From contig NZ_CP096255.1 in assembly GCF_011516635.5 (NCBI RefSeq), positions 930,001-994,000 on the forward strand: a stretch of 64,000 nucleotides of DNA. Reading direction: 5' to 3'. The notes beneath the pieces are model-generated. The model was not told the origin of the DNA. It ran no database searches and was given only the letters and a program-made list of their open reading frames with translations. Origin of the DNA: Bradyrhizobium barranii subsp. apii. Its GTDB lineage: Bacteria; Pseudomonadota; Alphaproteobacteria; Rhizobiales; Xanthobacteraceae. How positions within the stretch are numbered: position 1 is the stretch's first letter; every line of letters starts with the position of its first letter. Both the position numbers and the translations under genes were made by a program. Shown here one piece after another: positions 10,847 through 20,926 of this stretch.

Positions 10847-11044
10847 TCAAAAGTCCGAGGCGATACCTTTGCGCTCCCAATCGCCGTAGCGGGTGGGCTC
10901 CGGTCCCTTCGGTCCCTGCAATTCCTTCGGCGCCGCCGCGGCGTGGGCAGCAGCAGCCTGCCGGCGCGCTTCGGCCTCGGCCAGCGCGCGCTGGGCGGCC
11001 GGCGGGAGCGGCTTGCGATCGGGAACGGGGGGCTGGTCACTCAT
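10847..11044 (-). CDS. DUF1674 / succinate dehydrogenase assembly factor 4-like protein
   Basis: A 65-aa protein ending GPKGPEPTRYGDWERKGIAS plus DF, the invariant C-terminal signature of DUF1674 (SdhAF4 in eukaryotes). It helps flavinylated SdhA assemble with SdhB. The N-terminal half is Ala/Pro-rich and variable, as usual. It is divergent from rsmB. Confidence 0.9.
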   Translation of the reverse strand: MSDQPPVPDRKPLPPAAQRALAEAEARRQAAAAHAAAAPKELQGPKGPEPTRYGDWERKGIASDF

Positions 11045-11231
11045 CTCGGCGGTTCCTAGCGCAGGATCACGGGGTGTGCGACGTCCAATAACGCATTGCT
11101 GAGATGGTCATGGCGGGCTGTAAACGCGAGAGGCCATTCTTACATTTGGCATATTCGCATGCCAGAGATACGTCTCTTGAGGCATGCGCCCATTGCGGCG
11201 GAACTGCCGCTCGCCAAGAACCTTAAGCCGC

Positions 11232-12578
11232 ATGCCATCTCAACGTTTCGCTCCTCCGTCCGAAGTGCCTGGTCTCGCGGCGCGGCGGATCGCCGCTGAC
11301 ATCGTCGACGGCGTGCTGCACAAGCACCGCACGCTTGACGATCAGCTCGACGGCAGCGGTGCCCATCCCGGATTGAAGACGCTCGCCGACCGCGACCGCG
11401 CGCTGATGCGCCGCCTGGTCGCGACCGTACTGCGTCGGCTCGGCACGCTCGGCCATGTGCTGTCCCGCTTGCTCGACAAGGGCATTCCCTCCGAAGCGCC
11501 GCGCGCGCAGAGCGCACTCCTGATCGGCGCCGCCCAGATTCTCTGGATGGACGTGCCCGATCACGCCGCCGTCGATCTCTCCGTCCGCCTCGTTCAATCC
11601 GACCGGCGTGCCGCGCGTTATGCCGGCCTCGTCAATGCCGTGCTGCGCCGCTGCGCGCGCGAGGGCAAGGCGCTGGTGGATGAAGTTGCCACGCAATCGC
11701 TGGACTTGCCGCCCTGGCTGCTCGCGCGCTGGAGCGCGCATTACGGCGAGGCGACCGCAAGAGACATGGCGCTGGCGCTCGGCCACGAGCCCTCGCTCGA
11801 CCTCACCGTGAAATCGGACGCCGCGCAATGGGCGAACCGGCTGCACGGTGAAGTACTGCCGACCGGATCGGTGCGCACGGTGCTGCACGGCGCCGTGACC
11901 ATGCTGCCCGGCTTCACCGAGGGGCAATGGTGGGTGCAGGATGCCGCCGCTGCGTTGCCGGCTCGGCTATTTGGCGACATCAAAGGCAAGTCCATTGCCG
12001 ATCTCTGCGCCGCCCCGGGCGGCAAGACCGCGCAACTGGCCCAGGCCGGCGCGCATGTCACGGCGATCGACCGCTCACCCGCCCGGGTGGCGCGTCTGCG
12101 CGAGAATCTGACGCGGCTGTCGCTCCAGGCCGAAACCGTCGTCGCCGATGCCGTGGAATGGGCCGGCCCTGCCGAAGGTTTTGACGGCATCCTGATCGAT
12201 GCGCCCTGCACATCGACCGGAACGATCCGGCGCCATCCCGACGTTGCCTGGCTCCGGCAGGAATCCGACGTCGCCGCCCTGACCGCGCTCCAGCAGCGGT
12301 TGCTGAAGAAATCCGTCTCGCTGCTCAAGCCGGGCGGGACGCTGGTCTACTGCACCTGTTCGCTGGAACCCGAAGAGGGCGAGCAGGCGATCGCGGCGTT
12401 ACTTGCCACGGAGGGCGGCCTGCGCCGCGTGCCGATCGAAGCTTCCGAGGTCTCGGGGCTCAGCGAGATCATCACCACGGAAGGCGACCTGCGCACTCTG
12501 CCCAGCCACCTGCCGAACGCCGATCCCAAGCTCGGCGGGCTCGACGGCTTCTACGCAGCCCGGCTCGTTAAATCCTGA
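11232..12578 (+). CDS. rsmB: 16S rRNA (cytosine-5) methyltransferase RsmB/NOL1/NOP2/sun family
   Basis: A 448-aa enzyme with an N-terminal NusB-like RNA-binding domain (RRIAADIVDGVLHKH, then ALMRRLVATVLRRLGTLGHV) and a C-terminal SAM methyltransferase. The SAM motif ADLCAAPGGKTAQLA lies near residue 257, the motif IV Cys in IDAPCTSTGTIRRHPD near 326, and the motif VI nucleophile Cys in VYCTCSLEPEEGE near 374. It methylates C967 (E. coli numbering) of 16S rRNA. ATG 11232 is chosen because the upstream extension to 11184 is unlike the family. Confidence 0.9.
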   Translation: MPSQRFAPPSEVPGLAARRIAADIVDGVLHKHRTLDDQLDGSGAHPGLKTLADRDRALMRRLVATVLRRLGTLGHVLSRLLDKGIPSEAPRAQSALLIGAAQILWMDVPDHAAVDLSVRLVQSDRRAARYAGLVNAVLRRCAREGKALVDEVATQSLDLPPWLLARWSAHYGEATARDMALALGHEPSLDLTVKSDAAQWANRLHGEVLPTGSVRTVLHGAVTMLPGFTEGQWWVQDAAAALPARLFGDIKGKSIADLCAAPGGKTAQLAQAGAHVTAIDRSPARVARLRENLTRLSLQAETVVADAVEWAGPAEGFDGILIDAPCTSTGTIRRHPDVAWLRQESDVAALTALQQRLLKKSVSLLKPGGTLVYCTCSLEPEEGEQAIAALLATEGGLRRVPIEASEVSGLSEIITTEGDLRTLPSHLPNADPKLGGLDGFYAARLVKS

Positions 12579-12695
12579 TTTTGCACCGGTTTTTTGCGCC
12601 AGCGCTGATTCGCGACGCTTCAAGATGGTGTCAGACGTCCGATTTTGGGATTAAGAAGGATTCGTCGTTAATCCTCTCCCCCTTCAAGGCAAGGC

Positions 12696-14453
12696 GTGTC
12701 GGTCGCTCAACGCAGACGTATCTCGACGCTGGTGATGAACCGCTTCGCGCGGAACATGCTCGCGCGCGCGAGCGGCGGTTCCGTTGCGCTGTCGCGGGTC
12801 TGGCCCGGCCGTACCGACCGGCTGATCATCGCGCCGCATGACCTGCGCACCGCGGATGCGACCCGCGCCGCAGAGATCTATGCCGGCCGCTTCGTCTTCG
12901 CCGGCAAGATCGTCAATTGCCACGGCCGCTCGATCTTCGATCTCGAACCGCCGTCGGAAGACTGGGAGGTCGCGCTGCTCGGCTTCGGCTGGCTGCGCCA
13001 TCTGCGCGCCGCCGACACCGCGCTGACGCGGGCCAATGCGCGCGCGCTGGTCGAAGACTGGATCGCCAACCCCGCCAACAAGCGCCGCGCCGTCGCGCGG
13101 CGTGCCGACGTGCTGGCGCGGCGTGTGATCTCGCTGCTGTCGCAGGCGCCGCTGGTGCTCAACGACACCGACAACAAATTCTACCGCCGCTATCTGCGGG
13201 CGCTGGCGCGGGAGATCCGCCTTCTGCGCTACACCATGGTCAACATGCCCGACGGAGTGCCGAAGCTCCAGGTGCTGATCGCGCTGTGCTACGCGGCGCT
13301 GTGCCTTGCCAACCAGGCGCGACAGATCCGCAGTGCCTCGAAAAAGCTCTCGGACGAGTTGCAGCGGCAGATCCTGCCCGACGGCGGCCACATCTCCCGC
13401 AATCCGGGCGCGCTGATCGAGCTCTTGATCGACCTGCTGCCGCTGCGGCAGACCTTTGCCGCGCGCAACATCGCGCCGCCGCCGGCGCTGCTCAACGCGA
13501 TCGACCGCATGATGCCGATGCTGCGCTTCTTCCGGCACGGCGACGGCAATTTCGCGCTCTTCAACGGCATGAGCGCGACGCCCTCGGACCTGCTCGCCAC
13601 GCTGCTCGCCTATGACGACACTCACGGCGCGCCGATGGCGAACATGCCGCATACCGGCTTCCAGCGCCTCGACGCCGGCCAGACCACGCTGATCATCGAC
13701 ACCGGCCCGCCGCCGCCGGCCGGCGTCAGCCACGACGCCCATGCCGGCTGCCTGTCGTTCGAATTGTCTTCCGGCATTAGCCGCATCGTCACCAATTGCG
13801 GCATGCCGACCACGGGCCGCGACAATTGGCGGCCGTTCGCACGCGGCACCGCGGCGCATTCGACGCTGACCTATCACGAGACGTCCTCATGCCAGTTCGT
13901 CGAGATGTCGGCGATGAAGCGCCTCCTGCACGGCTCGCCGGTCACCAGCGGCCCCGTCGAGGTCGAGAGCTATCGCGAAATCGTTCAGAACGGCACGCTG
14001 CTCACGACCTCGCATGACGGCTATCTCGCGAAGTTCGGCGCGATCCATCGCCGCGTGCTGATGATCGCCAATGACGGCGCACGCATCGACGGCGAGGACA
14101 CGCTGTCGCCGCCGCAGGGCGGACGCTTCAAGGGCGCGGATGCCGATTTCGCGCTGCGCTTCCATCTGCATCCGGCGGTGAAGGCGAGCCGGCTGTCGGA
14201 TGCCCGTGGCGTCATGCTGGTGCTGCCGAACCGCGACGTCTGGACCTTCGAGGCGCTCGACGACAAGGTCGACCTCGAGGACAGCGTGTTCCTGGCCGGC
14301 AATGACGGCCCGCGCCGCACCGCGCAGATCGTGATCCGGCAGGATGCGCGGCAGGCGCCGTCGATCCGCTGGAGCTTCGTCCGCTCCACTGCATCGCCTG
14401 CGGTCACCAATGCCCGCCGCAACGCCCGGCGCGAGCCGGAACTTCCGCTGTAA
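12696..14453 (+). CDS. heparinase II/III family protein
   Basis: A 585-aa protein. The N-terminal alpha-toroid carries GFGWLRHLRAAD, WIANPANKRRAVARRADVLARR and LPDGGHISRNPGALIELLID. The C-terminal beta-sandwich holds HDAHAGCLSFELSSG, NCGMPTTGRDNWRPFARGTA and AHSTLTYHETSS. This architecture is that of polysaccharide lyases of the heparinase II/III superfamily. No signal peptide is obvious, so the substrate and location are uncertain. The frame opens with GTG 12696; ATG 12735 is an alternative. The order rsmB - this gene - purH is usual in Bradyrhizobium. Confidence 0.88.
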   Translation: MSVAQRRRISTLVMNRFARNMLARASGGSVALSRVWPGRTDRLIIAPHDLRTADATRAAEIYAGRFVFAGKIVNCHGRSIFDLEPPSEDWEVALLGFGWLRHLRAADTALTRANARALVEDWIANPANKRRAVARRADVLARRVISLLSQAPLVLNDTDNKFYRRYLRALAREIRLLRYTMVNMPDGVPKLQVLIALCYAALCLANQARQIRSASKKLSDELQRQILPDGGHISRNPGALIELLIDLLPLRQTFAARNIAPPPALLNAIDRMMPMLRFFRHGDGNFALFNGMSATPSDLLATLLAYDDTHGAPMANMPHTGFQRLDAGQTTLIIDTGPPPPAGVSHDAHAGCLSFELSSGISRIVTNCGMPTTGRDNWRPFARGTAAHSTLTYHETSSCQFVEMSAMKRLLHGSPVTSGPVEVESYREIVQNGTLLTTSHDGYLAKFGAIHRRVLMIANDGARIDGEDTLSPPQGGRFKGADADFALRFHLHPAVKASRLSDARGVMLVLPNRDVWTFEALDDKVDLEDSVFLAGNDGPRRTAQIVIRQDARQAPSIRWSFVRSTASPAVTNARRNARREPELPL

Positions 14454-14619
14454 ACGCGCACGATTCGGCCCCATCTCATCGTTGTGAAAACGGCCGAAAG
14501 CTGCTATCGAGCCCTCGCTCGCGCGACTGGCGACCTTGGATGGAGCACCATCGGGAAGCGCGAGACATAGAAGCCGCGCGCCTGGGCATAGACACTCCTT
14601 AAGACAGAGGATCTTGCTC

Positions 14620-16212
14620 ATGACTGACCATCCCCGCCGCGTCACCCGTGCTCTTCTCTCCGTCTCCGACAAGACCGGCCTGATCGAGTTCGCAAAGGCG
14701 CTTGCCGCGCACGATGTCGAGCTGGTCTCGACCGGCGGCACCGCCAAGGCGATCGCCGCGGCCGGCCTCAAGGTGAAGGACGTTTCCGACCTCACCGGCT
14801 TCCCCGAGATGATGGACGGCCGCGTCAAGACGCTGCATCCGAAGGTGCATGGCGGCCTGCTCGCGATCCGCGACAACAAGGAACATGCGGAGGCGATGAA
14901 GGCGCACGGCATCGCGCCGATCGATCTCCTGGTCGTCAACCTGTATCCGTTCGAAGCGACCGTCGACAAAGGCGCGGGCTTCGAGGATTGCATCGAGAAC
15001 ATCGACATCGGCGGCCCCGCAATGATCCGCGCCGCGGCGAAGAACCATGACGACGTCGCCGTCGTGGTCGAGGCCGAGGACTACAAGGCCGTGCTCGACG
15101 AGCTCGCCGCCAACAACGGATCGACGACGTTGAAACTGCGCCGGCGGCTTGCCGCAAAGGCCTATGCGCGCACCGGAGCTTATGACGCCGCGATCTCGAA
15201 CTGGTTCAACCGCCAGCTCGAAATCGACGCGCCCGACTTCCGCGCCTTCGGCGGCAGACTGATCCAGTCGCTGCGCTATGGCGAGAACCCGCACCAGACC
15301 GCGGCGTTCTATGCGACGCCCGACAAGCGGCCGGGCGTCTCGACCGCGCGGCAGCTCCAGGGCAAGGAGCTCTCCTACAACAACATCAACGACACCGATG
15401 CGGCCTATGAGTGCATCGGCGAGTTCGACGCCAAGCGCACCGCGGCCTGCGTCATCGTCAAGCACGCCAATCCATGCGGCGTCGCCGAAGGCTCCGATCT
15501 CGTCAGCGCCTATCGCAAGGCGCTGGCCTGCGATTCCACCTCGGCGTTCGGCGGCATCATCGCAATGAACCGCGCGCTCGACGCCGACACCGCGCGCGAG
15601 ATCACGAAGATCTTCACCGAGGTGATCATCGCGCCCGATGCCAGCGAGGAGGCGATCGCCATCATCGGCGCGCGCAAGAACCTCCGCCTGCTGCTCGCCG
15701 GCAGCCTGCCCGATCCGCGCGCGCCTGGCCTCACCGCCAAGACGGTGGCTGGCGGCCTCCTCGTGCAAAGCCGCGACAACGCGGTGGTCGACGACATGAC
15801 CTTCAAGATCGTGACCAAACGTGCGCCTGATGACGCCGAGATGCGCGATCTGAAATTCGCGTTCCGCGTGGCAAAGCACGTCAAGTCCAACACCATCATC
15901 TACGCCAAGGATCTCGCCACCGTCGGCATCGGCGCGGGCCAGATGAGCCGGGTGGATTCAGCGCGGATCGCGGCGCGCAAGGCGCAGGACGCGGCGAATG
16001 AGCTCAAGCTCGCAGAGCCGCTCACCAAGGGCTCGGTGGTGGCGTCGGATGCGTTCTTCCCGTTCGCCGACGGCATGCTCGCCTGCATCGAGGCCGGCGC
16101 CACCGCCGTGGTGCAGCCCGGCGGCTCCATGCGCGACGACGAGGTGATCAAGGCCGCCGACGAGCATGGCATCGCCATGGTGTTCACGGGCACGCGGCAC
16201 TTCCGGCACTAA
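14620..16212 (+). CDS. purH: bifunctional AICAR formyltransferase / IMP cyclohydrolase
   Basis: The 530-aa enzyme catalyses the last two steps of purine synthesis. The N-terminal MGS-like IMP cyclohydrolase domain reads [28 protein letters not shown] and [18 protein letters not shown]. The formyltransferase domain contains [37 protein letters not shown] and [10 protein letters not shown], and the C-terminus is [14 protein letters not shown] 14620 follows ACAGAGGATCTTGCTC, with a Shine-Dalgarno sequence 10 nt upstream. Confidence 0.96.
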   Translation: MTDHPRRVTRALLSVSDKTGLIEFAKALAAHDVELVSTGGTAKAIAAAGLKVKDVSDLTGFPEMMDGRVKTLHPKVHGGLLAIRDNKEHAEAMKAHGIAPIDLLVVNLYPFEATVDKGAGFEDCIENIDIGGPAMIRAAAKNHDDVAVVVEAEDYKAVLDELAANNGSTTLKLRRRLAAKAYARTGAYDAAISNWFNRQLEIDAPDFRAFGGRLIQSLRYGENPHQTAAFYATPDKRPGVSTARQLQGKELSYNNINDTDAAYECIGEFDAKRTAACVIVKHANPCGVAEGSDLVSAYRKALACDSTSAFGGIIAMNRALDADTAREITKIFTEVIIAPDASEEAIAIIGARKNLRLLLAGSLPDPRAPGLTAKTVAGGLLVQSRDNAVVDDMTFKIVTKRAPDDAEMRDLKFAFRVAKHVKSNTIIYAKDLATVGIGAGQMSRVDSARIAARKAQDAANELKLAEPLTKGSVVASDAFFPFADGMLACIEAGATAVVQPGGSMRDDEVIKAADEHGIAMVFTGTRHFRH

Positions 16213-16223
16213 CTCACCCCGAG

Positions 16224-16257
16224 CGTAGCCCGGATGGAGCGCAGCGAAATCCGGGCG
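16224..16257. repeat. half-copy of a palindromic intergenic repeat
   Basis: GTAGCCCGGATGGAGCGCAG plus AAATCCGGGC forms a small hairpin (CCCGGAT/ATCCGGG). It matches the left arm of the repeat at 3836-3920 but lacks the right arm. It lies between the convergent purH and MFS genes. Confidence 0.7.
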
Positions 16258-16263
16258 ACGCCA

Positions 16264-17649
16264 CTAATCCCGTACCCGCATCAACAACCCCAGCCCCGCG
16301 ACGAAGAACACCACCAGCACGGCCATGCCGGCCTTCTGGCTCGCCGTCACCGCGGTGATCATGCCGATCAGCAGCGGGCCGATGAAGGACGTTACCTTCC
16401 CCGTCAGCGCGAACAGGCCGAAATACTGCGCGATGCGATCCTTCGGCGCGAGACGGATCAGCAGAGTGCGCGAGGCGGCCTGAAGCGGGCCGCCGGCAGC
16501 GCCGATGAGACAACCCAACACGAGATAAGCGCGCTCGGCCGCGCTCGAGAACAGGGGCGCGCCCGGAAGAGGCGGCGCAACCTTGACGAACAGGACGCTG
16601 TCCTTGTCGACCAGAAGAATCGCCGCCACCGCCAGCAACAGAACAAGCAGGCTGCCGGCGATGACGCGCTTCGGCCCGAGACCGTCGTCGAGCTTGCCGC
16701 CAAGCCATGCGCCAAGGGCGCCGGCAATCGCGAGCATGATGCCGAAGGTGCCGATCTGGATCGTGTGCCAGCCGAAGGTGCCGGCGGCATAGATGCCGCC
16801 GAACGCGAACAGCGACACCAGGCCGTCGGTGTAGATCATGTTGGCGAGCAGGAATGCCGCGAGCGATTTCCGCTGCGGCAGGCCCTTGATCGATTGCTTG
16901 AGATCCGACAATCCCTCGCGCAGCGCCTCGCGCACCGGGTGCTTCGCCGGATAGTCCGGCGTGAACAGGAATAACGGTGTCACGAAGATGATGAACCACA
17001 GCCCGGTCAGCGGTCCCACGATGCGATCGCCCTGATGGCTGACCGGATCGAGCCCGAACAGCGGCTTGAAGCCGAGCAGCGTGCGGCCGGTCTCGGGATT
17101 GGCGGCGAGGAAGCCGAGCACGATGACGAGGCTGACGATGCCGCCGATGTAACCCGTGGCCCAGCCGGTGCCGGAGAGCCGGCCGATCCGCTCAGGCGGC
17201 ACCAGGGTCGGCATCATCGCGTTGTTGAAGACGGTGGCGAATTCCGCGCCGACGCTGGCGAGCGCGACCGCCGTGAGCAGCGGCGCAATGATGGCGGGAT
17301 CGCCGGGCTTGCCGATCCACAGCGTGCAGGCCGCCAGCACCAGCAGTGCGCCGAATCCCGCGATCCACGGCTTCCTGCGGCCCGAGGCATCGGCAATGGC
17401 GCCGAGCACCGGCGACATCAGCGCGATCGCGAGGCCTGCGGCCGCCATCGCAAAGCCCCACAACGACTGGCCGGTGGCGGCATCTGGCGCAATGCTGGTG
17501 GCGAAATAGGGTGCGAAAACAAAGGTCGTGATCAGCGTGAAATAAGGCTGCGCGGCCCAATCGAAGAAGATCCAGCTGATAACGGCGGCGCGCGGCGGAT
17601 AGGTCCGCTGCGCGCCGGCCAAGCGCGCATCCGAGGCGATCGTCGTCAT
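16264..17649 (-). CDS. MFS transporter, UMF1/Atg22-like group
   Basis: A 461-aa membrane protein starting MTTIASDARLAGAQRTYPPR, then ISWIFFDWAAQPYFTLITTF, a signature of the UMF1-type MFS family. GAIADASGRRKPWIAGFG is the loop 2-3 motif. About 12 hydrophobic segments are visible, for example GGIVSLVIVLGFLAA and LLVLLLAVAAILLV. The substrate is unknown; members of this family are proposed effluxers. The frame is open upstream to 17,826, but that stretch overlaps the divergent ggt gene, and a GGGGACTGGAAT Shine-Dalgarno region supports 17,649. Confidence 0.87.
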   Translation of the reverse strand: MTTIASDARLAGAQRTYPPRAAVISWIFFDWAAQPYFTLITTFVFAPYFATSIAPDAATGQSLWGFAMAAAGLAIALMSPVLGAIADASGRRKPWIAGFGALLVLAACTLWIGKPGDPAIIAPLLTAVALASVGAEFATVFNNAMMPTLVPPERIGRLSGTGWATGYIGGIVSLVIVLGFLAANPETGRTLLGFKPLFGLDPVSHQGDRIVGPLTGLWFIIFVTPLFLFTPDYPAKHPVREALREGLSDLKQSIKGLPQRKSLAAFLLANMIYTDGLVSLFAFGGIYAAGTFGWHTIQIGTFGIMLAIAGALGAWLGGKLDDGLGPKRVIAGSLLVLLLAVAAILLVDKDSVLFVKVAPPLPGAPLFSSAAERAYLVLGCLIGAAGGPLQAASRTLLIRLAPKDRIAQYFGLFALTGKVTSFIGPLLIGMITAVTASQKAGMAVLVVFFVAGLGLLMRVRD

Positions 17650-17749
17650 ATTCCAGTCCCCATCACGAACAGTTTTGCCTCTGTTGGGGCAAAGCGTATA
17701 GCATTGAAGCGACGCGTGGGAACTGGCCTGAGGCCGCGACGGAAGCTTG

Positions 17750-19501
17750 ATGATGTCGTCATATCCGACACGGCGGACATTTTTCGCCTTCATTGCCACT
17801 CTGGCGTTTGGTTTTTCGTCTGCCACCGCACAGGATGCGCGGCGAGCCTATGTCCCACCCGCGCTCGACACGGTGCACGCCGTTCCGTCCGAGCACGGCA
17901 TGGTGGTGGCGCAGGAAAAGATATCGGCGCAAGTCGGCGCCGACATCCTGCGCCGCGGCGGCAACGCGGTCGATGCCGCGGTCGCCACCGGCTTTGCGAT
18001 GGCCGTGACTTATCCGCGCGCCGGCAATATTGGCGGCGGCGGATTCATGGTGATCCATTCGGCCGAGCGCAACGAGGACATCACGATCGACTATCGCGAG
18101 ACCGCGCCGGCTGCGACCACCCCGCAGATCTTCCTCGGCGCTGACGGCAAGCCCGATGCGGCGAAGTCGCGGGATTCGGCGCTCGGCGTCGGCGTGCCCG
18201 GCACCGTCGCAGGTCTTGTGCTGGCCTTGGAAAAATACGGCTCGGGCCGGTTCACGCTGGCACAGCTGCTCGAGCCCGCGATTGGGCTCGCCCGCGACGG
18301 TTTTGTCGTCACCGACGACATTGCCGACACGCTGCCGGGTTGGCACCGGCGGCTCGCGCGCTGGCCGTCGTCGGCCAAGATCTTCTCGCGCCCCGACGGC
18401 ACACCGCTCGGCGAAGGCGACAGGCTGGTGCAGAGCGATCTCGCCGAAACGCTGTCGGCCGTCGCCGCACAGGGGCCGCGCGGCTTCTATGAGGGACCGG
18501 TCGCGGACAAGCTCGCCAAGGCCGTGACTGACGCCGGCGGCATCATGACGCCGGCCGATCTGAAATCCTATCAGGCCGTGGTCCGTGCCCCGGTGCGCGG
18601 CACATATCGCGGCTACGACATTGTCTCGATGCCGCTGCCGTCCTCCGGCGGCGTGGTGCTGGTGGAGACGCTCAACATCCTCGAGGGCTTTCAGCTGGCC
18701 GATCTGAAGCAGGGGTCGCCGGCCTCGCTGCATCTGCTGATCGAAGCCATGAAGCGCGCCTATGCGGATCGTGCGCGCTATCTCGGCGATCCCGCCTTCG
18801 TCAATGCGCCGATCGACACGCTCACTGCAAAGGACTACGCCGCCAAGCTGCGCGCCGGCATCTCCACGGAGCGCGCCACGCCGTCGAAGCAGCTCGTCTC
18901 CGCCCCTCCCGCGCCGCGCGAGGGCACCAACACCACGCACTTTTCCGTCGTCGACGCCGGCGGCAATGCCGTCAGCAACACCACCACGCTGAATTTCAGC
19001 TATGGCGTCGGCCTCGTTGCCGACGGAACCGGCGTGCTGCTCAACAACGAGCTCGACGATTTCACAGCCGCGGTCGGCGCTTCCAACGCCTACGGCCTCG
19101 TCGGTTTCGAGCCCAATCTGCCCGGACCCGGCAAGCGGCCGTTGTCCTCGATGTCCCCGACCATCGTGCTCAAGGACGGCAAGCCGGTGCTGGTGACGGG
19201 CTCGCCCGGCGGCAGCCGCATCATCTCGACCGTGCTCCAGGTCGTCGTCAACGTGCTCGACTACAAGATGGATGTGGCCGCCGCCGTCGCTGCGCCACGG
19301 CTGCATCACCAATGGCTGCCGGACGAGGTGCGCGTCGAGAGCGGCTTTCCCGGCGATGTGCTGTTCGAGCTGAAGGCGATGGATCACCTCATCGTCGAGC
19401 CGATGGGACAGACCTCGGCCAATTCGATTCTGGTGACGCCGAACGGTCCACTCGGCGCGCCCGATCCGCGTACCCGCGGCGCGGAGGCCGCGGGACAGTA
19501 G
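17750..19501 (+). CDS. ggt: gamma-glutamyltransferase
   Basis: A secreted N-terminal nucleophile hydrolase of about 583 aa that cleaves glutathione and other gamma-glutamyl amides in the periplasm. The signal sequence contains RRTFFAFIATLAFGFSSATA, and the twin Arg hints at Tat or Sec export. Conserved parts are GGNAVDAAVATGFAM, GNIGGGGFMV and the autocleavage site NTTHFSVVDAGGNAVS, where the second Thr (about 396) becomes the N-terminus of the small subunit. GSPGGSRIISTV is near the C-terminus. Starts at 17,747 (TTG), 17,750 and 17,753 are all in frame. Confidence 0.93.
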   Translation: MMSSYPTRRTFFAFIATLAFGFSSATAQDARRAYVPPALDTVHAVPSEHGMVVAQEKISAQVGADILRRGGNAVDAAVATGFAMAVTYPRAGNIGGGGFMVIHSAERNEDITIDYRETAPAATTPQIFLGADGKPDAAKSRDSALGVGVPGTVAGLVLALEKYGSGRFTLAQLLEPAIGLARDGFVVTDDIADTLPGWHRRLARWPSSAKIFSRPDGTPLGEGDRLVQSDLAETLSAVAAQGPRGFYEGPVADKLAKAVTDAGGIMTPADLKSYQAVVRAPVRGTYRGYDIVSMPLPSSGGVVLVETLNILEGFQLADLKQGSPASLHLLIEAMKRAYADRARYLGDPAFVNAPIDTLTAKDYAAKLRAGISTERATPSKQLVSAPPAPREGTNTTHFSVVDAGGNAVSNTTTLNFSYGVGLVADGTGVLLNNELDDFTAAVGASNAYGLVGFEPNLPGPGKRPLSSMSPTIVLKDGKPVLVTGSPGGSRIISTVLQVVVNVLDYKMDVAAAVAAPRLHHQWLPDEVRVESGFPGDVLFELKAMDHLIVEPMGQTSANSILVTPNGPLGAPDPRTRGAEAAGQ

Positions 19502-19597
19502 TTTCGCCGTTGCATGGCACGGCAGCGCGCGCCTGCTTGCGCGGGCTGCCGTGCGTGCTACCACCGCGCAGCTTTAAGTGACCGCCGGGGAACGCAC

Positions 19598-20893
19598 ATG
19601 AGCACAGCCGATCCGACCCAGCGCATTGAGCGCGCGGAGATCGAAGACACCAGCCTTCTCGCCTTCTACCGCGACATGAACGCGCCGGAGCGGCGGACGT
19701 TCTGGGCCTGCGCCGCGGGCTGGGCGCTCGACGGCATGGACTTCATGATCTATCCGCTGGTGATCGGCACCATCATCGCGCTGTGGAAGGTCGATGCGGC
19801 CTCGGCCGGACTCGCCGGCACCGTGACGCTGCTGGCCTCCGCGATCGGCGGCTGGCTCGGCGGCTATCTCTCCGATCATATCGGACGTGTCAGGACGCTC
19901 CAGATCACCATCATCTGGTTCTCGTTCTTCTCGCTGGTCTGCGCGGTCGTCCAGAATTTCGACCAGCTGCTGATCGCACGCGCCGTGCTCGGCCTCGGCT
20001 TCGGCGGCGAGTGGGCGGCGGGCGCCGTGCTGATGGGCGAGGCGATCCGTCCGCAATATCGCGGACGCGCAGTCGGTTCGGTGCAGTCGGGCTGGGCGGT
20101 CGGCTGGGGTCTCGCCGTGCTGTCGCAGGCGATCCTGTTCTCGGCTTTGCCGCCGGAGACGGCGTGGCGCTGGATGTTCGTGATCGGCGCACTGCCGGCG
20201 CTGCTGGTGTTCTACATCCGCCGCTCCGTCACCGAGCCGGAGATCGCGGCCGAGGCCCGCGCAAAACAGGCCGCGAGCGGCGATCGTCCTGTGCTCTGGG
20301 AAATCTTCTCCGGCCCGATCCTGAAGACCACGATCCTGGCCTCGCTGATGGCGACCGGCTGCCAAGGCGGCTACTACGCCGTCACCTTCTGGGTGCCGCA
20401 GTTCCTGACCAAGGAGCGGCACCTGTCGATCGTCGGTTCGACCGGTTATCTCTCGACGCTGATCATCGGCTCTTTCATCGGCTATCTCGTCGGGGCCTGG
20501 CTCGCGGATCGCATCGGCAGGCGCAATCTGTTCCTGATCTTCTCGATCGGCGCCATGGCCGTGGTGCTGCTCTACACGCAGCTGCCGCTCACCAACGAGA
20601 TCCTGTGGGTGCTCGGCTTCCCGCTGGGCTTCTTCGCCTCGGGCTATTTCTCAGGGATCGGCGCGTTCCTGACCGAGCTCTATCCGACGCGGCTCCGCGG
20701 CTCCGGCCAGGGCTTCTGCTACAATTTCGGCCGCGGCATCGGCGCGCTGTTTCCGTTCCTGGTCGGCGCGCTCTCGGCGACGACGTCGCTCGCGAATGCC
20801 ATCGCGATGTTCGCGGTGGTGGCTTACGTGCTGTTCTTCATTGCCGCCTTCGCGCTGCCGGAGACGCGCGGGCGCGTGCTGCACGCGGACTAG
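19598..20893 (+). CDS. MFS transporter (sugar/aromatic acid:H+ symporter type)
   Basis: A 431-aa protein with about 12 transmembrane segments. WALDGMDFMIYPLVIGTI resembles the TM1 Asp motif of aromatic-acid/H+ symporters. GGYLSDHIGRVRTL is the MFS signature loop, and GLGFGGEWAAGAVLMGEAIR the TM4-5 motif. GAWLADRIGRRNLF is the repeat of the signature in the second half. It lies 97 nt after ggt in the same direction; the two may be coexpressed. ATG 19,598 fits a GCCGGGGAAC Shine-Dalgarno sequence. The substrate is not predictable. Confidence 0.88.
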   Translation: MSTADPTQRIERAEIEDTSLLAFYRDMNAPERRTFWACAAGWALDGMDFMIYPLVIGTIIALWKVDAASAGLAGTVTLLASAIGGWLGGYLSDHIGRVRTLQITIIWFSFFSLVCAVVQNFDQLLIARAVLGLGFGGEWAAGAVLMGEAIRPQYRGRAVGSVQSGWAVGWGLAVLSQAILFSALPPETAWRWMFVIGALPALLVFYIRRSVTEPEIAAEARAKQAASGDRPVLWEIFSGPILKTTILASLMATGCQGGYYAVTFWVPQFLTKERHLSIVGSTGYLSTLIIGSFIGYLVGAWLADRIGRRNLFLIFSIGAMAVVLLYTQLPLTNEILWVLGFPLGFFASGYFSGIGAFLTELYPTRLRGSGQGFCYNFGRGIGALFPFLVGALSATTSLANAIAMFAVVAYVLFFIAAFALPETRGRVLHAD

Positions 20894-20926
20894 TCCGGCG
20901 TTATCACCCCGGGGCGGTGAGGAAAT